A stretch of 35,677 nucleotides of DNA from Saprospiraceae bacterium (GTDB lineage: Bacteria; Bacteroidota; Bacteroidia; Chitinophagales; Saprospiraceae), in NCBI GenBank assembly GCA_019187365.1, contig JABARE010000053.1, positions 1-35,677 of the forward strand. Direction: 5' to 3'. The notes below the pieces were generated by a model. That model did no database searches. It had not been told where the DNA came from and was given only the letters and a program-made list of their open reading frames with translations. Each line of letters starts with the position of its first letter. Within the stretch, counting starts at the first letter, position 1. The position numbers were made by a program, and so were the translations under genes. Positions 16,538 through 25,897 of the stretch are shown here, in pieces.

Positions 16538-18295
16538 TCAGGGTTTCCTGCGAACGGTGTTTTCCAGGTAACCGGGTCGGCGCAGAATGGGTTCCAGGGC
16601 AACGCGGTTGGTCGTGACGATGCGCTCGCGGGGACTGAACAGGAAGATCTGGGACTGGGCATCGTACAGGGCAGCCTGAAAGCGCCGGTACAGCGCATTG
16701 CGTTCGGTTTCATCCGTCGTTGTCCGGATGGCCAGGATCAGCGAGTCCACCAGCGGAGACTGAAGTCCGGACCGGTTACCACCGCCGGGACGGGCGTTTT
16801 GGCTGTGATAAACCTGGAAAGGATCGTAGAGGGAGGTTGCCTGCTGGCTTATGGTCACAACAGCCAGATCAAAGTTTCGCGCGTTGAGGTCTGAAATGAA
16901 TACGGCCATTTCACGCGATTCCGGGACGATCTCAACTCCGATCTTGCGGGCTTCAGACGCAAGCAACAAGGCTACCTGACGGCTTAGCTCACCGGAAACG
17001 AGCAGAGAGAACCGCAGTTCCTGCATGCGTCCGTCAATGGTTTTGTCGAGTATGCCGTTCCGGTTGCGGTCAGCCCATCCTGCATCTGCAAGCAGCTTGC
17101 GGCTCCTGTCAGGGTCGAAGGCGATGGACCGGAGTGTATCGTTGTAATAGGGTTTTCGCGGATGCACGGGCCCCACGATGGGATCCGCTAAACCCAGCAT
17201 GACGTTGCGGATATACCCTTCCACATCGACCAGGTGCGCCAGGGCCCGGCGAACGGCCCATTCCGAAAGAGCCGGTTTTCGAAGGTTCAATTCCAGCATT
17301 GCATATTGAAAAAAGCCGGTGGTGTGGAAGCGCAAGGGCACAGAAGAGCTGCTGTCTTGTTGCAGAGCGATGAATTGCCTCGGAGTAATGCCTGCAGCCA
17401 GGTCGATGCTGCCCTCCTTCAGCGCCAGGATGGTGGCCGCCTCGTCAGGCATGACCAGGTATTCGATGGTTCGCGGATGGGCTTCAAACAGGGGCTCAGC
17501 TGATTGGAACTTGCTGCCCCACCAGTCTGTTTTGCGCTCGAGCACGATGCGTGCTCCCGCTTCCCATGTTGAAAGGCGATATGGCCCTGCGCCCTGAATG
17601 TCCGATTTGCAAAAACCCGATGATTGAAACGACGCGGCAAACCGTCGAAGTGCATCGCTTTCACCTGGAGTCCACCCTGTGCTGTCCCGGCGGGCCAGGT
17701 CATGCACTTCATATCCCCGCAGCACCCCCGCCGGATCGTAAACGGCTTCCGGATAGAGGTTGACGTTACCGCTTACCTCACTTCCCAGCATGTAATCCCT
17801 CGCGACGTGGACGTATACTTTGCGCTCATTGACTGAGTCGATGCGGACATTGTGAATGTTTTTGAGAAAACTTCGCCAACTCGGGTTGGCAATAAAGGGG
17901 TTGAGCGAGGCCTTTACGGTAAATGCGTAGTCGTTCCCGGTTATGGGCCGCCCGTCATCCCATCGCGCTTCTTCGCGAAATTCTACAAAATAGATCGTCG
18001 TGCTGTCGGTGCGATCTACCACAACCGGCACTTCTTTGACGAGCAGTGGACGGAGCTCGAGCTGACCTGCTCCATATTCAATCATGGGCATCATAACCAG
18101 AGCCTCAATCTGGGTTGCCAGTGCGCTTTGCGACTGGATGGGATGGAGGCAATCCGGATCCTGAGCAATGCGGATGCGCAGTGTGAAGTCCTCTTCGGCT
18201 GAAGGTGATTTGCATGCCGGCAGGACCATCATGCAGGCGACGGCGCTCCACAACATCCGCGATAAAATAAAAAATGCAGAGGGGTGACGATTCAT
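16538..18295 (-). CDS. Solute-binding lipoprotein of ABC transporters (SBP family 5)
   Basis: A 585-aa extracytoplasmic binding protein of the OppA/DppA/NikA family, which delivers peptides, nickel or similar ligands to an ABC importer. The N-terminus is a lipoprotein signal ending VLPAC with Cys28. Family marks are the early RIRIAQDPDCLHPI, the FREEARWDDGRPITGNDYAF stretch (typical WxDGxP), LFEAHPRTIEYLVMPD, and a C-terminal LYRRFQAALYDAQSQIFLF. Length is within range (500-600). No permease or ATPase genes of the system are adjacent, so it is an orphan here; either it shares a transporter encoded elsewhere or it is a repurposed lipoprotein. A weak hairpin plus T-run follows on the minus strand near 16515-16490. 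Confidence 0.88.
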   Translation of the reverse strand: MNRHPSAFFILSRMLWSAVACMMVLPACKSPSAEEDFTLRIRIAQDPDCLHPIQSQSALATQIEALVMMPMIEYGAGQLELRPLLVKEVPVVVDRTDSTTIYFVEFREEARWDDGRPITGNDYAFTVKASLNPFIANPSWRSFLKNIHNVRIDSVNERKVYVHVARDYMLGSEVSGNVNLYPEAVYDPAGVLRGYEVHDLARRDSTGWTPGESDALRRFAASFQSSGFCKSDIQGAGPYRLSTWEAGARIVLERKTDWWGSKFQSAEPLFEAHPRTIEYLVMPDEAATILALKEGSIDLAAGITPRQFIALQQDSSSSVPLRFHTTGFFQYAMLELNLRKPALSEWAVRRALAHLVDVEGYIRNVMLGLADPIVGPVHPRKPYYNDTLRSIAFDPDRSRKLLADAGWADRNRNGILDKTIDGRMQELRFSLLVSGELSRQVALLLASEARKIGVEIVPESREMAVFISDLNARNFDLAVVTISQQATSLYDPFQVYHSQNARPGGGNRSGLQSPLVDSLILAIRTTTDETERNALYRRFQAALYDAQSQIFLFSPRERIVTTNRVALEPILRRPGYLENTVRRKP

Positions 18296-18365
18296 AATCG
18301 GGGCGGGCTAAACCATTGGGGATGCACAATGTTCTTTTGCTGGCACCACCAATCCGCATAAAGAT

Positions 18366-19265
18366 ATGCAAAAAGTACTCGTCGCAGGGGCTAACGGCCT
18401 GATCGGATCCCGATTGTCTGAGCAACTTTCCGATTCCGGTTATTCCGTCCATTGGCTGGTCCGCAGACCACAGGCAAAACAGCTTTGGCCACAGCACGCC
18501 TGGGACCCGGCGAGGGGCTATGTCGATACTGAAGCGCTCAAAGGGGTGGACGTGCTCGTAAACCTTGCGGGCAGTCCCATAGCTGTGTGGCCATGGACAG
18601 AGAAGCGCAAGCAGGAAATCGCCCATTCGCGTCTGCGTTCAGTAAAAGTTCTTGTGGATGCGCTTGCAGCCGGAGGCATTGTGGTTAACCACATCTTACA
18701 GGCTTCCGGGATCGGATATTACGGTCATCGGGGAGACCTGCGTCTTACGGAGTCAGATGGTCCCGGCCGGCATGGATTTCTAACGAACGTTTGTAAGCAT
18801 TGGGAAGAGGCGGCTCGACAATTTCAGCCACATTGCGATCACCTGACCATCTTGAGAACCGGACTCTACCTGGATCCGCGTGGCGGGGTTTGGAAAAGGC
18901 TGATGCCCGGCCTGCCTTTCAGGATATTGAATTATTTTGGAAGTGGCAAGCATTATTATGCATGGATACACCACACCGATTACCATGCGGCCATAATGCA
19001 TGTCCTTCAGCGGCGCATTTCAGGTCCGGTAAACCTGACTGCCCCTTCGCCGGTTACCCATCGCGACATGATGCAGGCAGTGAAAGGGCAAATTCCTTCA
19101 CTCCTCATACCTGGTCCGCCGGCTGCGTTACTGCGCATGATCTTAGGAGAGATGTCGTCTGTCGTACTGGATTCGTGCCGCGCAGAGCCTCAGGTCCTGC
19201 TTACATCGGGGTTCCGGTTTCGATACCCTGTCATACGGGAGGCCGTCGCCGACCTGCTGTCCTGA
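18366..19265 (+). CDS. TIGR01777-family NAD(P)-binding epimerase-like protein
   Basis: A 299-aa extended short-chain dehydrogenase of the TIGR01777 group (E. coli YfcH relatives). The Rossmann motif GANGLIG is at 8-14, VDVLVNLAGSPIA near 59-71 and the SGIGYYGHRG segment holds the group's usual active-site tyrosine region. The C-terminal ~50 residues (LLRMILGEMSSVVLDSCRAEPQVLLTSG, in part) are the DUF1731 domain characteristic of the group. The reaction is unknown for the family. The start lies 70 bp from the divergent solute-binding lipoprotein, and the gene converges with the flavoprotein gene downstream. Confidence 0.9.
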   Translation: MQKVLVAGANGLIGSRLSEQLSDSGYSVHWLVRRPQAKQLWPQHAWDPARGYVDTEALKGVDVLVNLAGSPIAVWPWTEKRKQEIAHSRLRSVKVLVDALAAGGIVVNHILQASGIGYYGHRGDLRLTESDGPGRHGFLTNVCKHWEEAARQFQPHCDHLTILRTGLYLDPRGGVWKRLMPGLPFRILNYFGSGKHYYAWIHHTDYHAAIMHVLQRRISGPVNLTAPSPVTHRDMMQAVKGQIPSLLIPGPPAALLRMILGEMSSVVLDSCRAEPQVLLTSGFRFRYPVIREAVADLLS

Positions 19266-19361
19266 CCCGCACAGGCAGCCTGCAATCATGGCGGACTTAA
19301 GGATCCCATTAAGCGATATGTCCTCGGTGGGTTCGTTCTCAGGGCGGGAATTGGGTTGGTA

Positions 19362-20123
19362 TTAACCGTAGAGCTCGTAGCGGATATTTTTGCCTGCGAC
19401 CTTGTGCTGGGTAACCAATGCAGCAACGGCCTGATCGATCATGGCCGACCACCCGCACAACAAAAACTGTGCTTGTGAACGGTCTGCTTCCATCTGTTGT
19501 AACAGGGAGTCGTAGCATTGATGAACGTGCCCATGATGGTACACAAGCCCTGGGTGTTCAGGTGCCGGAAGCTCATGTTGTCTCGACAGGCAGATGATTG
19601 CGCGAAAGCGTGGGATCGTGCTGCACCACAAGGCAATTTCCTTTCTGTAAAGAATTTCGCTTTCATTGCGCACACCGAAGATCAGGTCCACGGATGCATA
19701 TTGGTGTCCTCTGTTTGCAATATCAGAAAGCATGGCACGAAAGGGTGCGATACCGGTACCCGTGCAGACCATAGTAAGCGGCATACCGGAATGGTCAGGT
19801 AATGTGAAATTGCCTTCTGGTCCCTTGCAACGGATGGTATCCCCTTCCCGAACATCGGAAAAATAGAATTGGGACGCAGCACCGCCTTCCTTAAACGAAA
19901 TGCAGAATTCAACTTGTCTTCCTTCTGTGCAAGGGTTTGCGATGCTGTAACTGCGCCACCGCTGGGCGCGCTTCTCACCTAAAGGCAGGTCGCAAACAAA
20001 AAACTGACCGGGTTTCCAATGGGGAAATTCAGGTCCTTCTATGCAAAAGTGGAAGATTCGCGTTCGGTCATTCTCATAATGGATGCGCTCAAGCCGCAGG
20101 GTGTACCAGGTACCTGGGATCAT
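19362..20123 (-). CDS. Ferredoxin-NADP reductase-like flavoprotein
   Basis: A 253-aa FAD/NAD(P)-binding oxidoreductase. The FAD domain spans ~1-110 with the RxYS motif at Arg57-Ser60 (RSYSIAN) and a GAASQFYF segment; the NAD(P) domain starts at ~115 with CTGTGIAPFRAM (120-131) and includes the later LLCGWSAMIDQAVAAL. No iron-sulfur domain is fused. Length fits bacterial ferredoxin/flavodoxin-NADP reductases (Fpr-like, ~250). It lies 40 bp downstream of the GYDIA kinase on the same strand and likely shares its transcript. The electron partner is unknown. The ending YELYG is a common C-terminal aromatic arrangement that stacks on FAD in this family. Confidence 0.88.
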   Translation of the reverse strand: MIPGTWYTLRLERIHYENDRTRIFHFCIEGPEFPHWKPGQFFVCDLPLGEKRAQRWRSYSIANPCTEGRQVEFCISFKEGGAASQFYFSDVREGDTIRCKGPEGNFTLPDHSGMPLTMVCTGTGIAPFRAMLSDIANRGHQYASVDLIFGVRNESEILYRKEIALWCSTIPRFRAIICLSRQHELPAPEHPGLVYHHGHVHQCYDSLLQQMEADRSQAQFLLCGWSAMIDQAVAALVTQHKVAGKNIRYELYG

Positions 20124-20163
20124 AAAAGTCTTTTACCGTACAACAGTTGCCGGAGCCAAAGGA

Positions 20164-21048
20164 TTAAAGAATGAGCTCCTCATATCCGATCAGTTGCGGA
20201 TACCCCTTGCCCTTAAAATAGAGTTCGGTTTCCTGGCGGTTTTTTGAAGAACTCACCAGGAGGAGGTCGCCTCCCCATGCGCCTAAAGATTTAACCTCGC
20301 CCCAGAAATCGCTGAAAAGCCTGTTCTTGGCTCTTTCCTGGCCGATGTAACGGGAAACGAGTTGCTCGTGATCCCGTACCCATTGCTCGAAACCCTCCAG
20401 TTTGCGGATCTCGACCAGTTTTTCTGTGAGCGCGTTGGCCTGTTCGATTATGGCGCTTGCAGGCTTTTTGGTCCGAACCTGTTCGACCGCATGCTGGCTG
20501 TCCGTTTTGTGGTTGAGAGGAAGGAAGTAGAGTTGATCGGTGAATGGTGGCTTGAAATCGATTTCTTCTATGCTGGCGGAATCTTCGCCGAGGGAATAGA
20601 TCAGAGGTCCATCGGCCCCTGCGCAGGCGATGTCGTAGCCGGAGCCGGAGGCGACGTCGAAATAGAGGTGGTAGGGGTTGACGTCGGCCCAGCGTGCCAT
20701 ATTGAAAATCAAGGTAGAGCTCGAGCCCAGACCCCATTCCAAAGGAAACTCGAGGTAATGGTCAACTTTGTATTTCTTCCAGTGCGATAAAAACTCGGAA
20801 TTGTTTTGGCAACAGGCGCGTAACAATTTGCGAAGAAAACTTCCCTTCTGCGGATCGCTGGCTTTCGCAATCTCAAAGCCCAGGAGGTCTATTTCTGCCG
20901 AAAACCACTTCTTGCCGGAAACATCGTAGGCGGTCCAAAGAATCTCCGACCCGCTGAGTTCCTGTACCCTCATTTTCTGACCCAGCCGGGTTGGCAATGC
21001 CAGCGCATGCGCACCATGGAGTACCAGGTACTCCGAACTGAACAACAC
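20164..21048 (-). CDS. GYDIA-family GHMP kinase
   Basis: A small-molecule kinase of the GHMP superfamily, Bacteroidota 'GYDIA' group, relatives of mevalonate-pathway kinases; the substrate has not been settled. The coordinates use the first canonical codon (GTG at 21048, 294 aa), but family-like sequence continues upstream in frame: FYARGK precedes LFSSEYLVL, and the frame reaches a stop at 21090-21088 with only CTG (21084) and ATT (21078) as possible starts. ATT at 21078 fits the usual N-terminus best and gives 304 aa. Motifs: EWGLGSSSTLIF (104-115, ATP loop) and GSGYDIACA (135-143, name-giving). It is downstream of a DUF6438 gene by ~110 bp and upstream of the flavoprotein. Confidence 0.85.
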   Translation of the reverse strand: MLFSSEYLVLHGAHALALPTRLGQKMRVQELSGSEILWTAYDVSGKKWFSAEIDLLGFEIAKASDPQKGSFLRKLLRACCQNNSEFLSHWKKYKVDHYLEFPLEWGLGSSSTLIFNMARWADVNPYHLYFDVASGSGYDIACAGADGPLIYSLGEDSASIEEIDFKPPFTDQLYFLPLNHKTDSQHAVEQVRTKKPASAIIEQANALTEKLVEIRKLEGFEQWVRDHEQLVSRYIGQERAKNRLFSDFWGEVKSLGAWGGDLLLVSSSKNRQETELYFKGKGYPQLIGYEELIL

Positions 21049-21186
21049 TTTGCCCCGGGCGTAAAATTCCGTCTTAATGGTCAGGTCTTAGGTTCGGGGG
21101 CGAATATAATGAAATTGTTTAATACGAACTTTACAAGTGCACCCAACGATATGTCGGGACGGTTTGCTTTGGCAGTGATCTGGCCA

Positions 21187-22149
21187 TCATTCTTCGTAGG
21201 CCGTCCAATCTGCGGCCGACTTGGCTTCGAGCATCAACTCATAAAAACGCAACAGGGAGAGCGTAGCTCCCTGATCGTAGTCGTACCATGACTTAAACGA
21301 TTCGTCTTCGTATTGGATGATCATGGTCACCGTTTTGTCGGCGCTGTCTTCCCCGAACTTTTCGAGGGCTTTATCGACCTTTAGAAAATTGGCCAGGGCA
21401 AAAAGCTTGTCGAGGATCTCCGGTTCGCAAACCGCGGTGTATTTGCCAGCGGCTTCTGAGGTGTTGTTTATGTTGTGGAGGATCATCTCGCCGTTTGCGC
21501 TGACCTTCAAGCGAAAATCGGGGCATCCGCCGAACTGGCAAAAGGAATGCATTTGTACAAACCGTATGGTCCGCTGATCGGGTCTTTGGTTCAGTTCGAG
21601 GATGTGGCCGAAACGGTAAACGAGGGTATCCTTTTTCATCAGCCCCATCTTGTACTCATCGCGGTAGGTGCGAGGCAGACGCACCTCCTTTCCGTCGCGG
21701 GTGATGGTCGAGGTGGTGGTTTTGAATTGCTTCAGTACGATGTAAAGCCCCTGGCGCGTCTCTTCTATAAAAGGAATCACCAGGTCGCCCCGCTCTTTCG
21801 GAGCAAAGATCCGGATGACCTGAGTCGACCCCTGTTCCTCCAGCTCGTCCTGCCCCAGAACCAGGTAGTGAGCCTGCTCCCTCTTTTGTTGCCCGGTTGC
21901 AAATAGATCGGATATTCCGTCACCGTTGAAATCGCCAACAAACCAGGGCGAGTATTCCAGCGAATCGAGGTACCACTGGTTTTCTTCATGAGGGCACTTG
22001 ATGCCCAATTGAAAGTTTTTCAGGCTCTCAAAATTTTTTTTCATGTAAACGCTCACCTCCTTGTCAAGTGTAAAATCGTCGAAAGATTGAGCGCGGGCGA
22101 CTACCTGCATGAAAAGGAAGAAAAGGATGATTGTTCTTTGTGCCGACAT
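21187..22149 (-). CDS. Secreted DUF6438-containing protein
   Basis: A 320-aa exported protein of unknown function. A signal peptide is seen (TIILFFLFMQVVARA, cleavage near residue 20). Residues 73-81 (DFNGDGISD) form a calcium-binding-like loop as found in FG-GAP/VCBS repeats. From ~195 the segment FVQMHSFCQFGGCPDFRLKVSANG (in parts; Cys204 and Cys209) matches the DUF6438 pattern of a paired-cysteine 'GxCP' start followed by a strand with a G-E-M-I turn. The ATG lies 3 bp after the dnaE stop, so it is almost certainly co-transcribed with dnaE, though no functional link is evident. Confidence 0.78.
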   Translation of the reverse strand: MSAQRTIILFFLFMQVVARAQSFDDFTLDKEVSVYMKKNFESLKNFQLGIKCPHEENQWYLDSLEYSPWFVGDFNGDGISDLFATGQQKREQAHYLVLGQDELEEQGSTQVIRIFAPKERGDLVIPFIEETRQGLYIVLKQFKTTTSTITRDGKEVRLPRTYRDEYKMGLMKKDTLVYRFGHILELNQRPDQRTIRFVQMHSFCQFGGCPDFRLKVSANGEMILHNINNTSEAAGKYTAVCEPEILDKLFALANFLKVDKALEKFGEDSADKTVTMIIQYEDESFKSWYDYDQGATLSLLRFYELMLEAKSAADWTAYEE

Positions 22150-22152
22150 ACC

Positions 22153-25100
22153 TCAGTTGAGTTTGTATCCCAGTCCCAGATTTTCGATCTGCGACAACAG
22201 CTCGCTGCTTACAGCGACCTTCCGCGGGCTCATCATTTCCAGTTGAAGCTTGTTGATCGCATCAAGTACCTGAATGTGAACGGGCAGGTTGCCTTTGTTT
22301 TTCTTGAACAGCAGCTCCATCCGGTCACCGAGCTCGCTGCCAATCATTTCCAGCGGAACGAAGACTTCAATAGAACGGCGGAAGAGCTGGTTGAGTGAAT
22401 CCGACAGCATGGCAAGGCTGGAGATGTAAAATTCCCAGTCGTTGAATTTTTCGCTGTCGTATTTGCGTTTGCCGTAAGAACCGTCGACCATGATCACCTG
22501 TCCGTTTTCCACCAGGTGTTTGAACTGAGGGTACAACCGCGAAGGCAGCCGGAGATCGACGCTACCGTAATAGTCCTGAAGGGTGAACGTAGCATACCCT
22601 TCACCGCGTTTATCGGTGCGGTGCAGGGCATTGGTGACAATGCCACAAAGCCGGTGGCGGTAACCCTCTTTGTTTTCTTCCTGCAGTTTCGACAGCAGGT
22701 CTATGGATAGGGTGGGGGCGTGGTTGAGCTCAATCCGGTATTGATCGAGGGGATGAGCACTCAGGTAAATGCCGGCGATCTCAATTTCTTTTCCGAGTTT
22801 CTCGAGTACGGTCCATTCCGGGCAGGCTGGCGGACTCGGAACGACGATGTCATTTTGAAGGCTGTCGCCAAACAATGACATCTGCATGTTTTTTTGTGAA
22901 GCGTGGTAGTGATTTCCCCAACGGATCATGTACTCTATGAAGCTGGGGTATTTGTCGTATGGGGCGAAATACTGAGCGCGGTGCATGTTGGAAAAGGAGT
23001 CGAAGGCACCTGCGTACACGCAACTTTCGATCACTTTTTTATTGACCATTTTCGATTCGAGCCTTTTGATGAGGTCTGCGAAATCGGAAAAGGGCCCGCG
23101 GCCCTTGCGCTCGCCGATGATCTCAAGCACGGGGCCTTCCCCAACGCCCTTCATGGCCGACAGGCCGAAGCGGATCTGGCCATGTTCATTCACTGTAAAG
23201 TCCAGACCGGATTCGTTGATATCGGGACCGAGCACGTCGAGTTTCATCCGGTGGCATTCGCGGATGTACGTACTCAGGTCCGAAATGTTGGCCTTGTTGG
23301 ACGTGAGAACAGCGGCCATGAATTCTGCGGGATAATGGGTTTTCAGGTAGGCAGTCTGGAAGGCGAGTATGGAATAGGCTGCTGCATGGGAGCGGTTGAA
23401 TCCGTAGGCAGCAAACCGGGCCATGATGTCGAAGATCTCTTGTCCCTTTTTTTCGTCGATGCCCTTTCGCCGGCAGCGGTCGAGGAAGATGGCACTTTGT
23501 TTGTCCATATCCTCCTTTTTCTTTTTTCCCATTGCCCGTCGCAGGATGTCGGCATCTCCCAGCGAATAATCGGCCATGATCTGAGCGGCTTGCATAATTT
23601 GCTCCTGGTAAACCATGATCCCATAGGTAGGGCGCAACAGGTCTTCCAGCCAGGGGTGTGGGTATTCAACCGGGATGCGGCCGTATTTGCGTTCTATAAA
23701 CTCATCGATGTAAGACATGGGCCCGGGGCGGTACAAGGCATTCATGGCGATGATGTCTTCGATGCCGCTGGGCCTGAGATTCTTCAGGTGGCCGCGCATG
23801 CCCTCACTTTCAAACTGAAACAGCCCTATGGTGTTGCCATCCTGAAACAACTGCAGGGTTTGCGGATCGTCGAGCGGGATGGCGTCGAGGTCGATCCGTG
23901 CAGATTCGCCGTGACGGCCTGCAATGTTGTCCAGGGTATCGTTGATGATGGAAAGCGTCTTGAGTCCAAGAAAATCCATTTTCAGCAAGCCCGTTTTTTC
24001 TATCACGCCCCCCTCGATCTGGGTCACGAGGAGGTCGGTATCTTTGGCGGTGCACACCGGAACAAACCGGGTGATGTCGTCTGGAGCGATGATGATGCCC
24101 GATGCGTGAACACCGGTATTGCGAACGGAACCCTCGAGTTTGAGGGCCATTTGGAGAACTTCGGATTCGAGGTCACCCTTTTTCAATATACTGCGGAGTT
24201 CTTCGATCTTCTTGCGGTCGTCGGGGATAAAATCCCCGTTGACATCGGCATCTTCGCCGATGATTGAACGGAGCGTGATGCCGGGCCGGTTGGGCACGAG
24301 CTTCGCCAGTCGGTCAGCCGCAGGCAGTTCGAGTTTTCGCACCCGGGCTACGTCGCGGATCGACATTTTGGCAGCCATGGTGCCGAAGGTGACAATCTGG
24401 GCAACCTGGTTCCTGGAGTATTTTTCGACGACGTAGTCGATGACTTTTTGACGCCCGCGATCGTCAAAATCAATGTCGATATCGGGCATGCTGATGCGTT
24501 CCGGGTTGAGGAACCGTTCGAAAAGCAGGTTGTAGCGAATGGGGTCAATGTCGGTGATCGTCAGACAGTAAGCAACGACCGAGCCCACGGCAGAACCCCT
24601 GCCGGGACCAACCCGCACTCCTTTTTCACGGGCCTTGAGGATGAAATCCTGGACGATGAGGAAGTATCCTGCAAACTCCATTTTCTGGATGACAGACAGT
24701 TCAAAGCGGATGCGTTGTTCGACTTCGGGGTTCAGGGAACCGTAACGCTTTGCGGCACCCAAAAACACCAGGTGCTCGAGGTAGTCATCCTGGCTTGCAT
24801 AGGATCCCGGAACGGAAAAAGTTGGAAGCAGGATCTTGCGCTCCAGCACGGGATCGAAGCATCGCTCAGCGAGTTCTACGGTTTGCTCGACGGCATGGGG
24901 CACATCGCGGAAGTTCTGTTCCATCTGATCGGCCGTCTTGAAAAAGTAGTCGTTGCTGGTAAACTGGAAGCGATCGGCATCTTCGGGATTCGAATTGGTG
25001 TTGATACACAACAGCACGTCGTGAGGACGCCAGTCTGACTCTTCCAGGTAATGCACATCGTTGGTGGCAACGACTTTGAGTCCGTATTTTTTTGCAAATC

Positions 25101-25707
25101 CCAGCAAAGTCTGGTTGACCTGTTCCTGACTTACACCCGTCTGGTCGATGTTTTCACAACCGGCGTGGCGCTGCAGCTCAATGTAATAGTCTTCGCCAAA
25201 AAGGTCGATCCACCAGCGCAGCTTCTTTTCTGCTTCGTCGAGACGGCCTCTGATAATGGCCTGAGGGATTTCCGCCCCCACACAACAACTCGTTGCGATG
25301 AGGCCCTCGTGGTATTGACCGATGAGCTCCTTGTCGATGCGAGGGAATTTGCCGTAAAGGCCTTCGAGAAATCCAAGTGAACACAGCTTCGACAGGTTCT
25401 CGTAGCCCTGCTGGTTCTTTGCCAATAACAATTGATGCATGCGTTCGTCGCGTTCGCCCGCACTTTTTAAAAAACTGCGCTTGTGTCGGTTTTCGACAAG
25501 GTAAAACTCACATCCGAGAATGGGCCTGACCCCATGTTCCCTGGCTCGGGACACGAGGTCAAAACATCCAAACATATTGCCGTGATCGGTAAGCGCTACG
25601 GCCGGTTGCCCGTCGGCCTTAGCCTTTTTGATCATTGCCGGAATGTTGGTGGCGCCATCAAGCAGCGAAAACTGCGAATGGCAGTGCAGGTGGACAAATT
25701 GAGCCAT
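22153..25707 (-). CDS. dnaE: DNA polymerase III subunit alpha
   Basis: An 1184-aa replicative polymerase. The N-terminal PHP domain begins HLHCHSQFSLLDG (6-18) with TDHGNM (40-45). The catalytic aspartates are D411 and D413 in PDIDIDFDD and D578 in LLKMDFLGL. The fingers/thumb region contains the conserved YRPGPM and VYQEQIMQAAQIMADYSLG, and GKKKKEDMDKQ. Helix-hairpin-helix and an OB-fold (HRLCGIVTNALHRTDKRGE) follow. Length and order match DnaE1-type enzymes; no 3'-5' exonuclease domain as in PolC. It is the first gene of a minus-strand run that continues to 19362 and is divergent from the SMR gene. This is a single-copy core gene in most bacteria. Confidence 0.97.
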   Translation of the reverse strand: MAQFVHLHCHSQFSLLDGATNIPAMIKKAKADGQPAVALTDHGNMFGCFDLVSRAREHGVRPILGCEFYLVENRHKRSFLKSAGERDERMHQLLLAKNQQGYENLSKLCSLGFLEGLYGKFPRIDKELIGQYHEGLIATSCCVGAEIPQAIIRGRLDEAEKKLRWWIDLFGEDYYIELQRHAGCENIDQTGVSQEQVNQTLLGFAKKYGLKVVATNDVHYLEESDWRPHDVLLCINTNSNPEDADRFQFTSNDYFFKTADQMEQNFRDVPHAVEQTVELAERCFDPVLERKILLPTFSVPGSYASQDDYLEHLVFLGAAKRYGSLNPEVEQRIRFELSVIQKMEFAGYFLIVQDFILKAREKGVRVGPGRGSAVGSVVAYCLTITDIDPIRYNLLFERFLNPERISMPDIDIDFDDRGRQKVIDYVVEKYSRNQVAQIVTFGTMAAKMSIRDVARVRKLELPAADRLAKLVPNRPGITLRSIIGEDADVNGDFIPDDRKKIEELRSILKKGDLESEVLQMALKLEGSVRNTGVHASGIIIAPDDITRFVPVCTAKDTDLLVTQIEGGVIEKTGLLKMDFLGLKTLSIINDTLDNIAGRHGESARIDLDAIPLDDPQTLQLFQDGNTIGLFQFESEGMRGHLKNLRPSGIEDIIAMNALYRPGPMSYIDEFIERKYGRIPVEYPHPWLEDLLRPTYGIMVYQEQIMQAAQIMADYSLGDADILRRAMGKKKKEDMDKQSAIFLDRCRRKGIDEKKGQEIFDIMARFAAYGFNRSHAAAYSILAFQTAYLKTHYPAEFMAAVLTSNKANISDLSTYIRECHRMKLDVLGPDINESGLDFTVNEHGQIRFGLSAMKGVGEGPVLEIIGERKGRGPFSDFADLIKRLESKMVNKKVIESCVYAGAFDSFSNMHRAQYFAPYDKYPSFIEYMIRWGNHYHASQKNMQMSLFGDSLQNDIVVPSPPACPEWTVLEKLGKEIEIAGIYLSAHPLDQYRIELNHAPTLSIDLLSKLQEENKEGYRHRLCGIVTNALHRTDKRGEGYATFTLQDYYGSVDLRLPSRLYPQFKHLVENGQVIMVDGSYGKRKYDSEKFNDWEFYISSLAMLSDSLNQLFRRSIEVFVPLEMIGSELGDRMELLFKKNKGNLPVHIQVLDAINKLQLEMMSPRKVAVSSELLSQIENLGLGYKLN

Positions 25708-25897
25708 ATGTCGACAAATGGAAAGCGGTAAAGATAGGGAAAAGCACCCGGAAGACCGGTTCGCGCAAAGCGGCTGCCATGCTGCACAGAAATGGCGACT
25801 ATGCTCAAATGTGCCGTATTTGGGGCCAGCGGTCAGGAAAATGATTAATTTTGACTCCCGGTTACAACAGGTTTTGCAATTTGGAAACCACTGTAGA

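Noticed and set aside
22903..24267. 454-codon open frame on the plus strand opposite dnaE
   Set aside because: Antisense to a core gene with conserved catalytic motifs; no recognisable protein features and no ribosome site.
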